The notes under the pieces are model-generated. The model made no database searches. It was not told the origin of the DNA and saw only the letters and a program-made list of their open reading frames with translations. The position numbers and the translations under genes are program-made. A DNA stretch of 64,000 nt, taken from contig PUFA01000062.1 in the NCBI GenBank assembly GCA_003508835.1, positions 6,103,501 to 6,167,500 of the forward strand. The letters run 5' to 3'. The DNA comes from Eonycteris spelaea (Eukaryota > Chordata > Mammalia > Chiroptera > Pteropodidae). This document shows, in pieces, positions 13,700-26,369 of the stretch; position 1 is the first letter of the stretch; every line of letters begins with the position of its first letter.

Positions 13700-14170
13700 G
13701 AGTGTCTGTTATGGCCAGGTGAACCACACAGACTTTGTGCCTGACCTCACAGAGCTTGAAGTCTAACTAGGGAAACAAACAACTGTAACACAGAAAAATA
13801 AAAATCTGGATAATCAAAAGTTCAACAATTTATAGAAATGCACTGCCAAGACACACACCCCAGTTTGGGAAAGTCAGGGAAGGCTTCCTAGAAGAAATGG
13901 CCTCTCAACTCAGACCTGAAGGAAGAAGAAAATAGGGCAAGTTGGGATGGAGTAATTTAAGGCAGAAGGAATAGTATGCGCAAAGGCCTTAAGGAGCAAA
14001 GGAGGATGTGATTTGCATGTGTGAGAACAAAAGAAAAGTCGGCCTGCCTGAACCAGGAAAGGTGGGCTCTTTAAGATCCATCATAATGCCTTATGATGAT
14101 CTGGATTCTGCCGCAGGATAAAGCGATCAAGGAGTGACATGCTCAGTTTGTGTTTTGTAAGGACCCCACT
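13700..14170 (-). mobile_element. L2 LINE 3'-region copy
   Basis: The reverse-complement L2 pattern is continuous: 'gtcagggaaggcttccta', 'ctcaactcagacctgaagg', 'gcgcaaaggccttaagg', then 'ggagtgacatgctcag'. It covers several hundred bases of the L2 3' end. Confidence 0.8.
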
Positions 14171-14329
14171 TATAATTGCTGAAACTTAGAACCCAAAGAG
14201 ATAAGGATTTCTTACACTCAGCAGAAAAATGATCAGATCATCCCTATACCCAAGGGTAAATGTATGAGTTTTCATTAATTGACTTTCTGTAGCACCAGTG
14301 AGATGCTACCATCTGACCCAGGAAAGTAG

Positions 14330-14530
14330 AGTGGCTGAACTCAGCCTATGAAGAGAGGTGAGCTGTGCTCAAATTCTAGTTCTACCGCATTCTAGCAAAT
14401 CACTTAACTTTGGGCAAGTCACTTAAATCCTGTGTGTCTCAAAGTGAACTTAATTGCAGCTACTTCATAAGGTTGCTATGAAAATTAAATGAATACCATA
14501 TATAAAGAACAGTGGCTGTCACCGTGTCAG
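14330..14530 (+). mobile_element. MIR SINE
   Basis: Forward MIR: 'gctcaaattctagttcta', 'ttgggcaagtcacttaaat', then 'ataaggttgctatgaaaatt'. Nearly full length. Confidence 0.85.
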
Positions 14531-16149
14531 TCGATCTTAATTATTGTCGTCAAAAGTATACCAGTCAACTGTGAGCATTAAGAACCAGTACTCTGGACTA
14601 TATATAACATTTCAAACCATATAAATATAAATGCTTCTCTGTCTGCCATCTAATTTCTTTAGGCAAAGCAGCTTAAACAAATAGATCTTTAATAGTTTTA
14701 TCAGTTTTCTATGTGACTATTTAAAATTTTTAAATGAGATGCTAATATACAATTGTACAAAAGAAAGCTTTATTTGAAAATCTTTGGGCCTTATATGCTA
14801 CTTGGACAAAGATGGGCTGTCCTGAGTGAAGCTTCTAGGACAATTTATTTTCAGATAAGCTTACTTCAGGCACAGAGCATACTTAGAAATCAGACCGCCT
14901 AACTACATTCTGTGTTATGAATCCAAAGGAATTTGAGCAAACCATTTCTTTAATAATTGAATTATAGAAAATTAAAGCAAGAAGCTTTTAAGCCTAAATA
15001 TAGACACCAGGAGGACCAAAGAACCAGTTGTGGATTCACCACTAAACACATCCGGCAGCCTTCTCGTCGCCTCCGTCTGTAGTAAATGCTAAATCACTTT
15101 CAGAAATCGAAAGGATTACACGTTTTACAAGAGGACACAGACTACAAGTCAAGATATAATGCCAAAGGTCAATTAATTGCATGCTAAAAGTATTTGTGTC
15201 ACATCTAACACTGCAGACAGAATATTAAAATCTCTGCAAAGCTGACTGTTTCAGGGTCGCTGAGACCACTTCCAGTTCTATGGTTTCCTAGGAAGACTCG
15301 CAACCCCACATACAGTTGTACGCGTGGCTATGATGTGTTATAGCAAAAAAAAAAAAAAAAAACCCAAAACAAAACAACAACAACAACAAAGCAAAATCAG
15401 CAAAGGAATAAGCGTCATGGAGCCAAGTGCAGAGGAGACTAGGAGCGAGCTGCCGAGGTCCTTTCTTTCCCAGTGGAGCCACACAGGCCAGGCTCAACTC
15501 CCAGCAGCGCTGTGGCACCTATGACATGCTGTCTGCCAGGAAAGCTCATTAGTGACTCAGTGCCTGGGGATTTTTACTGGGGCTGGTCACACAGACACCT
15601 ACTGCCAGGCAAGTACCCAAATTCCTCCTGGAATGCATGCAGGTATTCAACATGAACCATACTGCACAAACAGCTCTGGCACAGTGAGCCATTATAGTGG
15701 GAACCCCTTCCAAACCTAGGTTCCCAGACACCAGCCAAGGGCCAGCCAACCCTGCAAGCAGGCCTTTCTGAGAGCAGGCCTGCTGTGATATACTTCATCT
15801 TTGTAGACTGTCCTATTTCAATTAGCTATAAGACAGATTATAGGAGAAAGGCCTTCCTCTTAAGTGGGTTACCTAGGTACATCATGAACCTGAGAAGCAT
15901 TTTTATCCTGTGTGTTTTCAGTATTTTTAATAAGGAAAAACATTTTAAATTATATAGTAGAAGATCTAAGACGGACTTCAGTAGTCCCCTTGCATAATAA
16001 AAACAGCTGAATTCTAGTCCTGTTTAGTTTTCTGAGCATTTTTTTTTCTTTTAAAAAAATACACTGAAAATTCTCAACCAATAGTATTTTTATATTGAAA
16101 ATACTCTTGAGACACCATTAAAGTACCAGGTTGGAAAAAAATCCAGACC
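14531..16149. other. Unassigned non-coding sequence
   Basis: No supported exon or repeat other than the A-rich tract listed separately. Short overlapping open frames at 15473-15798 on both strands look like chance openness in slightly GC-richer sequence. Confidence 0.45.
15345..15391. repeat. Poly(A) run followed by (CAA)n
   Basis: Eighteen A residues, then a short CAA-rich stretch. It could be the tail of a decayed retroelement, but no body is recognised upstream. Confidence 0.8.
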
Positions 16150-16690
16150 CTGAATAATAACAGTTAATTCCAAACAGTGGTGAGAATAAGAAACCTTTTC
16201 CTCTGGGAGGCAATTGACAACATCTATCAAAATTATACACACATCTTATGATCCGAAATTCTTTTGCAAATTTATACAGATATAACTGCCTCCATGCAGA
16301 ATAATCCATATACAAAGTTATTTACTGCAGCATTGTTTAAGAGTAAAGGATTGGCCACAACCCAAATGTCTATCAATAGGTCACTATTTAAATTGTGGTA
16401 CATCCATACAATGGACCACTCTGTAACTGTTGAGAAAAAAAAAAAAAATGAAGACGCTCTTAGTACTGATATGTTAAACCCTTCTATATATATCAGAAAA
16501 AAAACATACATTGTAGAGAAGTATCTTTTACTTTACAAAGGGGCAAATATGAATGCGCTTGTCTGTGCACACAGAAATCAGAAGGATGCATTAGGCATTG
16601 ACCACAGATGCTGGGACGGGATGGTTCAGGCGGAATTTGGGCAGAATCTGTGAATTTGAAAAAATGTATAAAAATGATACCCTTGCAAAG
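16150..16690 (+). mobile_element. Old L1 (L1M-type) 3' fragment
   Basis: The classic L1 region is present: 'ttactgcagcattgttta', then 'cacaacccaaatgtctatc', then 'gtggtacatccatacaatgg'. It is truncated and mutated. Open frames here on both strands, including a long minus-strand one at 16493-17191, are shadows of repeat sequence. Confidence 0.8.
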
Positions 16691-16953
16691 TAATCCCTTT
16701 TTCTTTTCTAGACCCAAGTTATATCGACTGGGCATCTTTTTTGTTGGTTGTTTTAATAGGTTTCTGTTGTGCCGCAGTGATGAAAATAGAGCATAAGATT
16801 GCTTTATTGTATTTTGCAAATTGGGTTCCCACAATCTTCTTTTTGTCTTGTGTCTGTCTGCCATCTTGAAGGGGGTTTCCCAGGACACCTCAGAGTGAGT
16901 CGCATTCTCTGCACCTCCCTTTTCCCATTCGTTTGCTGAGAATATTTGGGAGG

Positions 16954-16989
16954 TGTTTTTGTTTGTTTTTGTTTGTTTGTTTGTTTGCT
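16954..16989. repeat. (GTTT)n microsatellite
   Basis: Imperfect repeat of GTTT and GTTTTT units. Confidence 0.85.
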
Positions 16990-17049
16990 TTTTGAAGCTC
17001 CAAAAAAGCAGGGATTTTGTTTTGTTCTCTGCCTTGTTCGCAAAACTGA

Positions 17050-17105
17050 AAAAAGTGTCTGGTGCACACAAATTGTTCAGTAAGTATTTGTTGAATAAAT
17101 GAATT
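17050..17105 (+). mobile_element. L2 LINE 3' terminus
   Basis: The run 'cagtaagtatttgttgaata' followed by 'aatgaatt' matches the sense 3' end of L2. Upstream similarity is weak. Confidence 0.65.
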
Positions 17106-18176
17106 CTTTTCTCTACCAGCTCAATGGGACAGACACTGCCAGACAAAGGGAGATATATCACTGAGGACAAATATTCAGAAATAGTTGTCATTCCTAGTAT
17201 CGGCCCAATAAAGGCTTTCGAAACCTAGCAACATTCCTAGAATTATTTTGAATTTACAGGAGACAAATACACCTATAGAAAACTGTGCTGAACAGCAACT
17301 CTTAAATATTCAAAAAATTTATTTTTAATTAATTTGGGATTACATGGCCTAGAATCCATTTTAGGCTGAAGTCTGGGCAAACACCTCACTAATTAGCAAT
17401 TAGAAAAAAGGCTATCATGGGAATCAAATGAGTCTCAGGAATAAGGTGCCCATAGATGTAGAGAAGAGAGAGAAAATATTTTGCATTTGCTATTGTTATT
17501 TTTTAAAATAAAATTATCAATAAAATTAAGTTCAAATTGGTATAGACAGTGAACGGACAGGCACAAAGTCAATCACAAAAGACAAAACCTCCCTGCTCCC
17601 CGGCAGGTATGGAATGGGTGTAACTACCCACTTTACCTTGGGTGTACATAACGACAAAAAGGACAACTTGGCTAGCAATAATTGCAGCAACGTTGCTTAA
17701 TAGGTGCACAGCTGATGGATGTTTCTCTGAAGATTTGTAAGGCCACAAACTTTTCTTAATGCACGCCTGAGGCAGTTTCTGCATGCTGTCTCTGCAGTCA
17801 TGGAACAAGGTTAGGAAATTGTTGTGTTATGTCAATTTTTCTTGCTGGCATTTTTAACATCCACTCACCTGAAACAGCTTGAAATCTAACACTCTCCTGA
17901 GAATAAAATAGCAATTCCTGGGGAGTTTATGAAATAAATGTCTTAACTGGAAAAGAGAAGCTAGCAGAGATGTTACAGGACAACTGGGAGCCTGCCAAGC
18001 TCCTGCTGATGCAAATTATAGTTCTGACATAGTGCCAGGAAGCACCAAACCCCCTGTGTGCAGACGGCCCACAGCGACTCCCACCTTGGTCCTTACAGCA
18101 GTCAACACTCCCAGTCTCGTGGCAGATCCTTTCCTGGAAGAGTGGTATGGGGCAGAGGGCAATAGCTCTAAAAGGC
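17106..18176. other. Unassigned non-coding sequence
   Basis: No exon, RNA gene or repeat family recognised. Confidence 0.45.
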
Positions 18177-18221
18177 AATGAATGAATGAATGAATGAATG
18201 AATGAATGAATGAATGAATGA
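18177..18221. repeat. (AATG)n tetranucleotide microsatellite, 11 units
   Basis: Uninterrupted AATG repeat from 18177 to about 18221. Pure repeats of this length usually vary between individuals. Confidence 0.95.
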
Positions 18222-18379
18222 GAGGTTCAAGGATGATGCTTTGTTGTTACGTTTTGTTGGTTTCCTGGGAATGGAGGTGAAATGAAGAGTTCTCTGATAC
18301 TATGCCCAGGAAAATGCCGGCCCTCACAGGTACCAGCAGGTCAGGAGGAGAAGAGCAACTTGGCCATCCTTTCCATGAG

Positions 18380-18790
18380 CATCTGCTTAATACCGGACTC
18401 CCTCTGTTCAGAAGGGGCGCAGGGCAGGCAGATTCCCATCCCTCATGATGCTTGCATTCTAACACGGAACAAACTAACAGATAAATAAATTACAGCAAGG
18501 CTGACGTGGCTGAGTTAGAGCAGGCGGTCAAGGACTCTCTCTAAGGGAATGATATTTAAGTTGAGACTTAATAATAATGGGGCAGGGGCAGCCAGGTAGG
18601 TTTAAAAACAGCACTCTAGGCTAAGGGAGCTGCTGGTTCAAAGGCCCTCAGGCAAGAATGAACCAGGTGGGTTTAAAGAACTAAAAAAGCAAGCACTGCT
18701 GGAGCACTATGATATAGGAGTTAAAAGAGTGCAGAGGAGGGCGGAGGCCAGGTGACCAAGGGCTTTGCAGGCCAAGCAGAGGGACTGCCT
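18380..18790 (-). mobile_element. L2 LINE 3'-region copy
   Basis: Reverse-complement L2 pattern: 'catgatgcttgcattcta', 'ggttcaaaggccctcagg', then 'ccaagggctttgcaggcca'. Old and indel-rich. Confidence 0.75.
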
Positions 18791-18899
18791 ACATACAGGG
18801 CAAACCAACTGTTACAGAAACTGCTTGTGGTGCAGTACAGAGTCAGTCGCCGTCAAACAAAATGATGGACGATTCCCTCTGAAAGGTACACGGTTGCTG

Positions 18900-19260
18900 T
18901 GATCTTTTAATGGATTTTTAAAATAGATTTTATTTTTTAAAGCCGTTTTAGATTCACAGCGAAATGAGCAGAACGTACCGAGATGCCCGTATTCCCCTGC
19001 CCCGACACATCGGAGTCTTCTCCATCATCAACATCGCCCCACAGAAAGGTACATGTGTTCTAATCGAGGAACCCACACCGACGCATTATTACCCAGTCTC
19101 ACATAGTTTATATTAGGGTGCACTCTTGGTGTGTACATTCCACGGGGTTGGCCAGGTTTATAATGACATGCACCTGTCACTATAGGATCATGGAGGACAG
19201 TTTCATTGTCCTCAAAGTCCTCTGTGCTCCGCCTATTTATCCCTCCCGCTCCCTTTTAAT
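18900..19260 (-). mobile_element. Old L1 3'-region fragment
   Basis: The text 'gttttagattcacagcgaaa', 'cacatagtttatattaggg', 'ctttgtgctccgcctattt'-like and 'cactataggatcatggagg' matches a common old L1 3' region read in reverse. The subfamily is not assigned. Confidence 0.6.
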
Positions 19261-19404
19261 GGCTTTTAAGCCGCTGAAATTTGGCTTGTGAGTGGAAGTG
19301 AACGTATGCCACTGTCCGGAGGTCTAGAGTGTATAAAAGCTCAATATGATATCCTAAGAGTATGTGCTGAGCTCTACTACCAAACCGTAGTTTGATGTGC
19401 GTGG

Positions 19405-19441
19405 GCACACGCGCGCACACACACACACACACACGCACGCA
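19405..19441. repeat. (CA)n microsatellite with CG interruptions
   Basis: CA repeat flanked by CG-containing units at both edges. Confidence 0.9.
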
Positions 19442-19559
19442 ACTGGTTAACACATTTCATTAAATCTATGTTTACCAATTCCAGGACATGTACCCTTCTG
19501 CAACCAGAAACTGATCTTTAATTGAGCTTCTACTTTCACCAAATAATACTCAACCATTA

Positions 19560-20150
19560 GAAGAGACTTGAGAAATAATGTGTCACTCCTAGGTACACAC
19601 CTCCCCCAAAATGAAAACATTCGTCCACACAAAAACTTGTATGCAAATGCTCACTGCAGCATTATTCGTAATAGCCAAAAAGTGGAAAGAATCCAAATGT
19701 GCATCAACTGATGAATGGATAAACAAAATGCGGGGTAGCTATAAGGAAAATATTTGTCAATCAAAAGGAATGGAACGGGGACACGTGCGACAACATGAGT
19801 GAACCCTGACAACATTATGCTCTAAATCTCTAAATGAAAGAAGTCTGTTTCAGAAGACTGCATGTTGTATGATTCCATTTATGTGAAATGTGCAGAATAG
19901 GCAAATCCACGGGGCCAGAAAGTAGATGAGCAGTTGCCAGGGGCGGGAGGCAGAGGGGAATAGGGAGTGAATGCTAAAGGGCATGGCGTTTATTTTCTGG
20001 GGGTGATGCAAATGTTCTAAAATTAGACGGTGGTCATGGTCATACAACGCTGTGAAAACACTAAAAAAACACTGAATTTTACCCTTTAAAAGGGTAATTT
20101 TATGGCATGTGATTATTTCTCAATAAAGCTATCACAAAAATAAATGACCG
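19560..20150 (+). mobile_element. Old L1 3' end
   Basis: Recognisable L1 3' sequence in the sense direction: 'tcactgcagcattattcgta', 'tgatgaatggataaacaaaa', 'gtatgattccatttatgtg' and 'cagttgccaggggcggg', ending with 'tcaataaagctatcacaaaa'. It is 5'-truncated. The sequence between 20150 and 20350 is unassigned. Confidence 0.85.
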
Positions 20151-20354
20151 AAAGTGCATCTAAAATGCCATATAGAGATGAAACAAACTTCTCCTAGTCA
20201 AAAATGCTATGCCATAAGAGGTAAGCAGTTTAGTTTTATATTTCACATGCCATACGACACTCTCCGTGGGACATGTACACCTTTGGAAAAGACCACAGCA
20301 CCCGTGGAGGATGTTTTCCTCATTTCACTTGGAGCCTTACTCTAGCTATTACTG

Positions 20355-20520
20355 TCTCTCTGGACTTCACGCACACCCCACTAACTTCACCCTCCTTCCA
20401 GCCACCATCGTGTTTCCTCTGGCTTACAGTTATCTCTTCCTGCCCCCATTTTCCACATTGGTCTTTCTAAAATTTTACTCTCCTATTTAAGCCCTTCAGA
20501 GGCTCCCCATATTTAAGACA
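20355..20520 (+). mobile_element. L2 LINE fragment
   Basis: Sense L2 text: 'tggtctttctaaaatttta', then 'aagcccttcagaggctcccc'. The open frames overlapping here are shadows. Confidence 0.6.
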
Positions 20521-21549
20521 TTTCCAGATCACTAAGGTACCATCAGAAAAAGTTAATGCGTATTCAATCGAATATAAATGAACCAAAGGGGTCATGTGGC
20601 TCTTAGTATTAAAGGTGCTTAAAAATGCAGCCTCAGGTATCTCCAAACTGTGCCTGTCCCTGTCTTTGGTGACACTGCTGCAGTGTTAACACCCACCAAT
20701 GTCTCATGGGCTTATCTGGGTACCAGCCAACTTGAGCTATACTCTATCATAAGGACCAATTTAATTACCTCTTTATAAAGTTAAGTTAGCTTAGATAAAT
20801 ACATGATAAATCAAGTAAGAACTAGGCTAACAAAGAGATTTCTCAAGGAGATGCAACCCAAAGGTCCAATGCTTTTCATGCACCTACACAGAGCCATATA
20901 CAGAAACAAGCAAAGACTGTCAAACTGGGAGAAGCTGAAAGTTAAAGTAGCTCAAAAACAGTGACATTTTATCTCTTAGGTAGCAAGCACAAGTCAAATG
21001 ACACAAGAGCTGCCGATAGTTGCTCTCGGGCTGTAACTTAAGTCTGTGACGATTACAATTGTGTACAGCACAGTATTAATAATACTAATAATGTCGCCGG
21101 CTCACAAACTTTAATCAAATACATAGCTAAACATGGTGCTTTTCATCTAGTTAAACTTAAAATGTGTGCCCTTGTCAAAATGAAGAATGGAAAACAAAAA
21201 AAAACAGGGTACATAGTAGAATGCAAATTCATATTTACTGGTCCAAAAACTCTTTGTGTATATATCCTAATGTTGTGTCATGTTAAGAAAGGACCCATTT
21301 TGAAAAGTGTCAACAGAAATTCATGATTTGTTTTAATCTGAAGTATATGTACCATGCATGACTTCAGAAAGGAATAAAGTAAATGATATAACTTAAAAAT
21401 ACGACTGTGAGAAGAGCATTGTAGAATCGGAGAGCCAGGTAAGTAGAGATCAGGGGTTCCTGACCACAAGAGGGAGGGGTAATCCTGTTCCACCTGCTCT
21501 TGGTAGGGAATCGAGGCTGTGAGGATGGATTCTGAAACTCAACATCACA
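20521..21549. other. Unassigned non-coding sequence
   Basis: No exon or repeat family that I can support. Confidence 0.45.
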
Positions 21550-21740
21550 CTTAGCACTATGTGACTCCAGGCACACCACTTAACCTCCCTGTGCCTTGGT
21601 TTTCTCACCTATAAACAGGGGTAACAACAGTACTAACATCTGAGGATCCTCAAGAGGATTGAAGGACATAATATTTACTGAAAGTTTAAAAATAGCACCT
21701 TGTACATGGTATGCACTATCCATATCTGTTAAATGACTAA
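21550..21740 (+). mobile_element. MIR SINE
   Basis: Forward MIR: 'cacttaacctccctgtgcct', then 'ttctcacctataaacagggg', then 'ttgaaggacataat'. Well preserved through its centre. Confidence 0.85.
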
Positions 21741-22844
21741 AATAGAGGCAAAGAGAGCGGGGGTAATAGAATATATTAGTTAAATCTTACAAAATGACTA
21801 TTTGGCTCTCAATGACTCTGTAGCAAGAATAAGAGAAAGAAGAAACCAATTTTCTAAACACAGAGAGTGTGTGTATGTATCTCCATATCTATGTGTTTGG
21901 AGAAAGGGGAACAGAAAACCATGTTTTGTGCCCCAAAGGGAAAACGCTTTTCTTGACACTTAGCTCTAACACAGTCACTTCAGGTGTGCACACAAGAGGC
22001 AATGAGCAAGAGCACAGACCAGGCAGACCACCGTGTGATGTCATTGGACAGTTTTTCATTGTGTCCCTCAGTAAATTCCAAGGCATAACTCTCTAGCGTA
22101 TCTTTGGGAGGAAGCCAAGGCAACATGATATAAACAAGCAGCTCGGATGGTCTGGCTCGCTTGAGGGACACAACTGCTCCAGACACCCATCCTGTACCTC
22201 CATGTCCCTCAGCCATGCGTCTGATAAGGGCTGAGGAGAGGCAGTTCCAAATTTGTGGAATAAATTCTCTAACATCAGGACATGGCCAAAATGCAGCCAC
22301 ATAAAAACACTAAGCAAACCTGATGCATTGAAAAGGAACTTCCCCAGAAGTATCTGTTTTTAAGTCTGATGGACTGAGTGAGAGTCATTGTCTGGCAAAA
22401 GAACAGCCATAATCATCTCAGGGGATTAAACAATTTAGACGAATATTCCTATTTGTCACCGTCATCTCAGGCTCTACTTAACAGTTAAGTGTGGAGTGTT
22501 TCCAAATCATGAAAGCTATTGTGGTTAAGGCACATTTTATTCTAATTTGGAAAACAGATGAATTTTTATGTTTAAAGAATAGTTATTGGAGAGCAAACCT
22601 TAGCTGAAAAGAGACCTTTGCTTCTTCAGAGGTTCCTGTACCGTACATGCAAGATATAATGCAGTTGAACTTCCATGGCTATTTCACAGGTCTGCGGATA
22701 AGCTGATGTCCCAGAGAGCTGTCATCTCTTTCACTCCAACAGGGAAAGTATGCTGTTCTTAAGGCTCTGTTTAAAGCTTTTCTTCAGATGAAACCCCTAA
22801 GCATCTTGGGCAAACATCGCTTTGATATTTAGAGAAGCCTCTCT
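21741..22844. other. Unassigned non-coding sequence
   Basis: No supported exon or repeat. Overlapping open frames on both strands at 21869-22317 show no splice context or family resemblance. Confidence 0.45.
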
Positions 22845-23015
22845 TAACTCTTCCAGACTGGATTAGAGCCCCCTTCAACTGCTCCACATTATTTCATACT
22901 TTTTCTCCATTGTAACAGTTTGCTAATTATAAATATTTAATCAACTATTGGTAAAGATGAACTGATATCGTTTGTCAGACAGTACACCCATGAGGGAAGG
23001 GCCCATATTTGTTAG
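22845..23015 (+). mobile_element. L2 LINE 3' fragment
   Basis: Faint sense L2 3' pattern, ending with 'catgagggaagggcccatat'. Confidence 0.5.
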
Positions 23016-23784
23016 TTTTTCTGCTGTCTTCCTATACGCAGTCAGAAGTGTTTTTTTTCCCCACTGACTTCCTCTTTATAAGACAGCCAGCTGTGTTCCT
23101 AAAATCCCATGTAAGCTCCTTGCAAGTGAGATAAAGTCACTGAAGTAATCTTACATAAGGGGAAGGAAGTGCTTTATAATATTATAAAATCCACAAGTTT
23201 CATGCCTTGAAGATTTTAGCAGAAGCAGAGCCCTTGGATGTACATATGGCAGATATGAATGAGAGGGGGAAGGAGAAGAGGAGCATGGGGAAATGGCCCA
23301 CTAGTTTAGATGGCTGCTTTAAGAGTAAAACTGTATCATGAGAACTCGAACAGTGTTTTCTAATTATAGACTTGTACATTTAAAGTATCTTGAAAGATCA
23401 CTCTGTACTTTCCTCCAATACACACTGCATTAAAAATATCTCAGAAACAGGATTTTTTTTTTAAGCCTAGATAGGATGGTTGAACAACAGATTAAAAAGC
23501 CCTGTGTCTGGCAACCTCTGCTTTCTACAGTTTGTCTGTGAGGTCTTCCATAAAGAAACAATTGCCAATCAAGTTCTTTCCTTCATGCCGCAAAGCTGTT
23601 ATTGTTACATCTGAACTCCTAAAACTCCTTAGAGTAAAAATCATAAGAAATGACAAGAAGGTCATATAGTATAACAGTAAACCTAAATACTTATTTAATT
23701 TTATAAAATGCTTTCAGACCTTCAGCGACAAAAAGAAATAACTCTTTATACTTTAACATTGAAAATGAGAAAGTGTTTAACTTC
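23016..23784. other. Unassigned non-coding sequence
   Basis: No exon or repeat family recognised. Confidence 0.45.
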
Positions 23785-24310
23785 ACCGGTGAGCAAAGAA
23801 ACCCAAATGAAAAAAGTGGGACACCATGTTTTATATATTAAATTGACTTAAAAAACCCTGAAAACCAAAAAATCAAAAACAAAATCATCAAGTTGATCTG
23901 CAGGACTATTATAAAATACATTTCTAATATTGTAAGACACCCTAATAACATAGCTCAGAGTCTCTGACATTAATACTAGTGAAAAACTGGAAATGACCCA
24001 GTGTCCAACAACAGGGGACTGCTTAAATAAATTGTGATAGATGGATACAATGGAATACTGAAATACTTCTTTACCATGTTTAGCAGGGAGGGACAAGAGC
24101 TTCATGATAGAGTTGAGTATACAAAACAATAATATGTGTATGACCCTATTTATTCTTTTTTTTTTTAAGCTGCATGTATAAGCAAAACGTGCTGGAAAGG
24201 TAATGCAAAATGTTAACAGGTGATAGATATACAGATGACTTAAATTTTTCTATTCCTTATCCAGGGTTAAAATTTTCTAAAATAAACATGAGCTATTATC
24301 ACTAAAAAGT
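23785..24310 (+). mobile_element. Old L1 (L1M-type) 3' fragment
   Basis: Typical L1 text: 'tgaaaaactggaaatgaccc', then 'gtccaacaacaggggactg', then 'aatggaatactgaaatact', followed by the 3' UTR to 'ttttctaaaataaacatga'. The minus-strand open frame at 23848-24129 is a shadow of this element. Confidence 0.8.
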
Positions 24311-26369
24311 TAAAGAGAACGTGAGTCTAAAACTCCTAACACAAATTTCCAAGTATCAACTATCATATTAATAGTCTCTAAAAAAAGTTTGTCATGATAC
24401 GCACATAGTCTGTTTAATATCATTATGTACTAACGATAAAAATAGTAAACCTCACTTTTCATTTTGGTCACTGAGTGTGGGGTAAGCAAATAAAAATATT
24501 CTGTCCTAGAAACTTAAAAGTTTTCTTTTTAGCAAGATGCCACTTGTGGTGATAGACCACCAGGTAGCAAAAAGGTTAGCCTCTCTGGGTAAATATAGCA
24601 TAATTATATAGTGTATAAAATTAAAGTAAAATGTACATATTTACTATGATTATTACTTTTGCTCAAATAAAATCCTCTCTTTGAAAATAAAAATGAAAAT
24701 TGAAGTAAACATGAAACTAGACAAATATGAATCAAGATAGAAACAAATTTTGGAGGGGAGTATTATTAGAAAGAGGGCTTCCAGAGAGAGAGTTCACCTA
24801 TGGTCAAGGAGAGAGGACATTTGTTGGGAGTCAGAGATATACATAAGTGTTATAATAAAAACTTCAAAGATCCTGCAGTATATACACCTGAGTAGGTTAA
24901 CAGTATGAGCAGACTAGCCATGCCTGATTAATCTGGATAGAGCTAAATTTGTGTGAACTCTCCAGCTTTTGTTTAGGATTTTCCTTCCGATTCCAGCCAT
25001 TCAAGTCTCTTAGATCTGTAATCCACTTACTCAATTTTTTTTGTTTGTTTGTTTTTCTCTCTCCTAATCATTTGCTATCCTTGTCTTAAGATTTCTAAGA
25101 GTTTGCTTACTCTGGCCTCCTCTTTAGTTAGCAGTTTGCTTCCCTTGTGAGAAACTTGTTTTAGAAAATCAGTATTTTGTATTTACTTTAACTCTTTTGT
25201 AAAAGAGTTTTTTACCTTGTGCGTCATTACATTATCCATCTCAGACATCCTCACCCAACAGATTTCCAACATTCCTTCTAAGCAGTCTGAAAGCAAATTA
25301 CATATTGGCATATTTACATAATCTTCTATTTTGCAAAGCATCGTCTTTCAAGGTATTTTAAGTCTTGGAGAAAGAATGATGTTCAAGGAACAAAATGAGA
25401 GTCAAGAAAGTAAACTCTAAGGGCCCCTAAGAGCTATTCGGTGTCCGAATAAGGAACAATTAAAGTATCAAAAATAACTGGAAAAGAGGAAGAAGAAAGA
25501 ATGCAGTGAGATGAGGGGCACACTAGTAGGAGTTTGTGCAACTCAATGTTGAGCAAAATAAAGGAAGATGAAGCAAAGTACCCAGATGCCCGGGATGATG
25601 AACAGAATTTGGGGCAGAGGTGAGAGGCGAGCAGCAAGATGTAACCAGAGATCCTGCTGGTGGAACCAGGGGTGTTGCTCAGGCTCTAAGCGCTGTCTCA
25701 AAATGAATGATGATATTGACCTAATGAATAAATCAGCCACATGCTTTTTACCTTGAGTCTCTAAGTCATGCGTGATCAGAGGTTATACCTCAGGATACAG
25801 AAAGGAGAAGTTTAAGGAGTAAACATTATGAATGTCATTGTTAATAATCATGCTACTCTCCAGCTTGCTTTCAGAGCACAACCCTAAGATGCTGCCTGGA
25901 TCTCAGAATATGGCACTCTTAAGAGACGGATGAGGGTTGGCACATGGAAAAAGAACCGTTGAGGTACTCCCCCCACACCTAAGGTCTAAAGCTTGCTATA
26001 CGGAAAAGGAAAAAATAATTTATTCATCCTCGCAGAATGGTTTACAGAGAGTAAATAATCCCAGTTTTCCATCATATTTCTAAACAAACAAAAATGTGCA
26101 AAGGAAATGCAAGCATGTGTCTTCTCTCCAGTGAGGATATTTATACACACTCATTTTTCACTTTTTTCATGGTACTTTGGTTAAACTGTAATAACATATT
26201 ACTTGGTGACCCACTCTGATCAAGAGCAGTGGGAAATATGATAAAAACAAGAAAGAGTTTTCTCGGGGAAAAGGGCATGGGAAAATAACAATTTTATTAC
26301 AATCAGAAGATCTGGTTTCAATCTGGATTCTATACTAACATGTTGTGCCTTAAAGGGTCACTTTAAAAG
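24311..26369. other. Unassigned non-coding sequence
   Basis: No exon or repeat family that I can support. Local purine-rich stretches lie near 24770-24830 and 25470-25530. Confidence 0.45.

Noticed and set aside
16493..17191. 232-codon minus-strand open frame
   Set aside because: It crosses an L1M fragment, a GTTT microsatellite and an L2 3' end, and includes a Lys/Thr/Asn/Gln run encoded by the microsatellite. It is a chance frame in repeat sequence.
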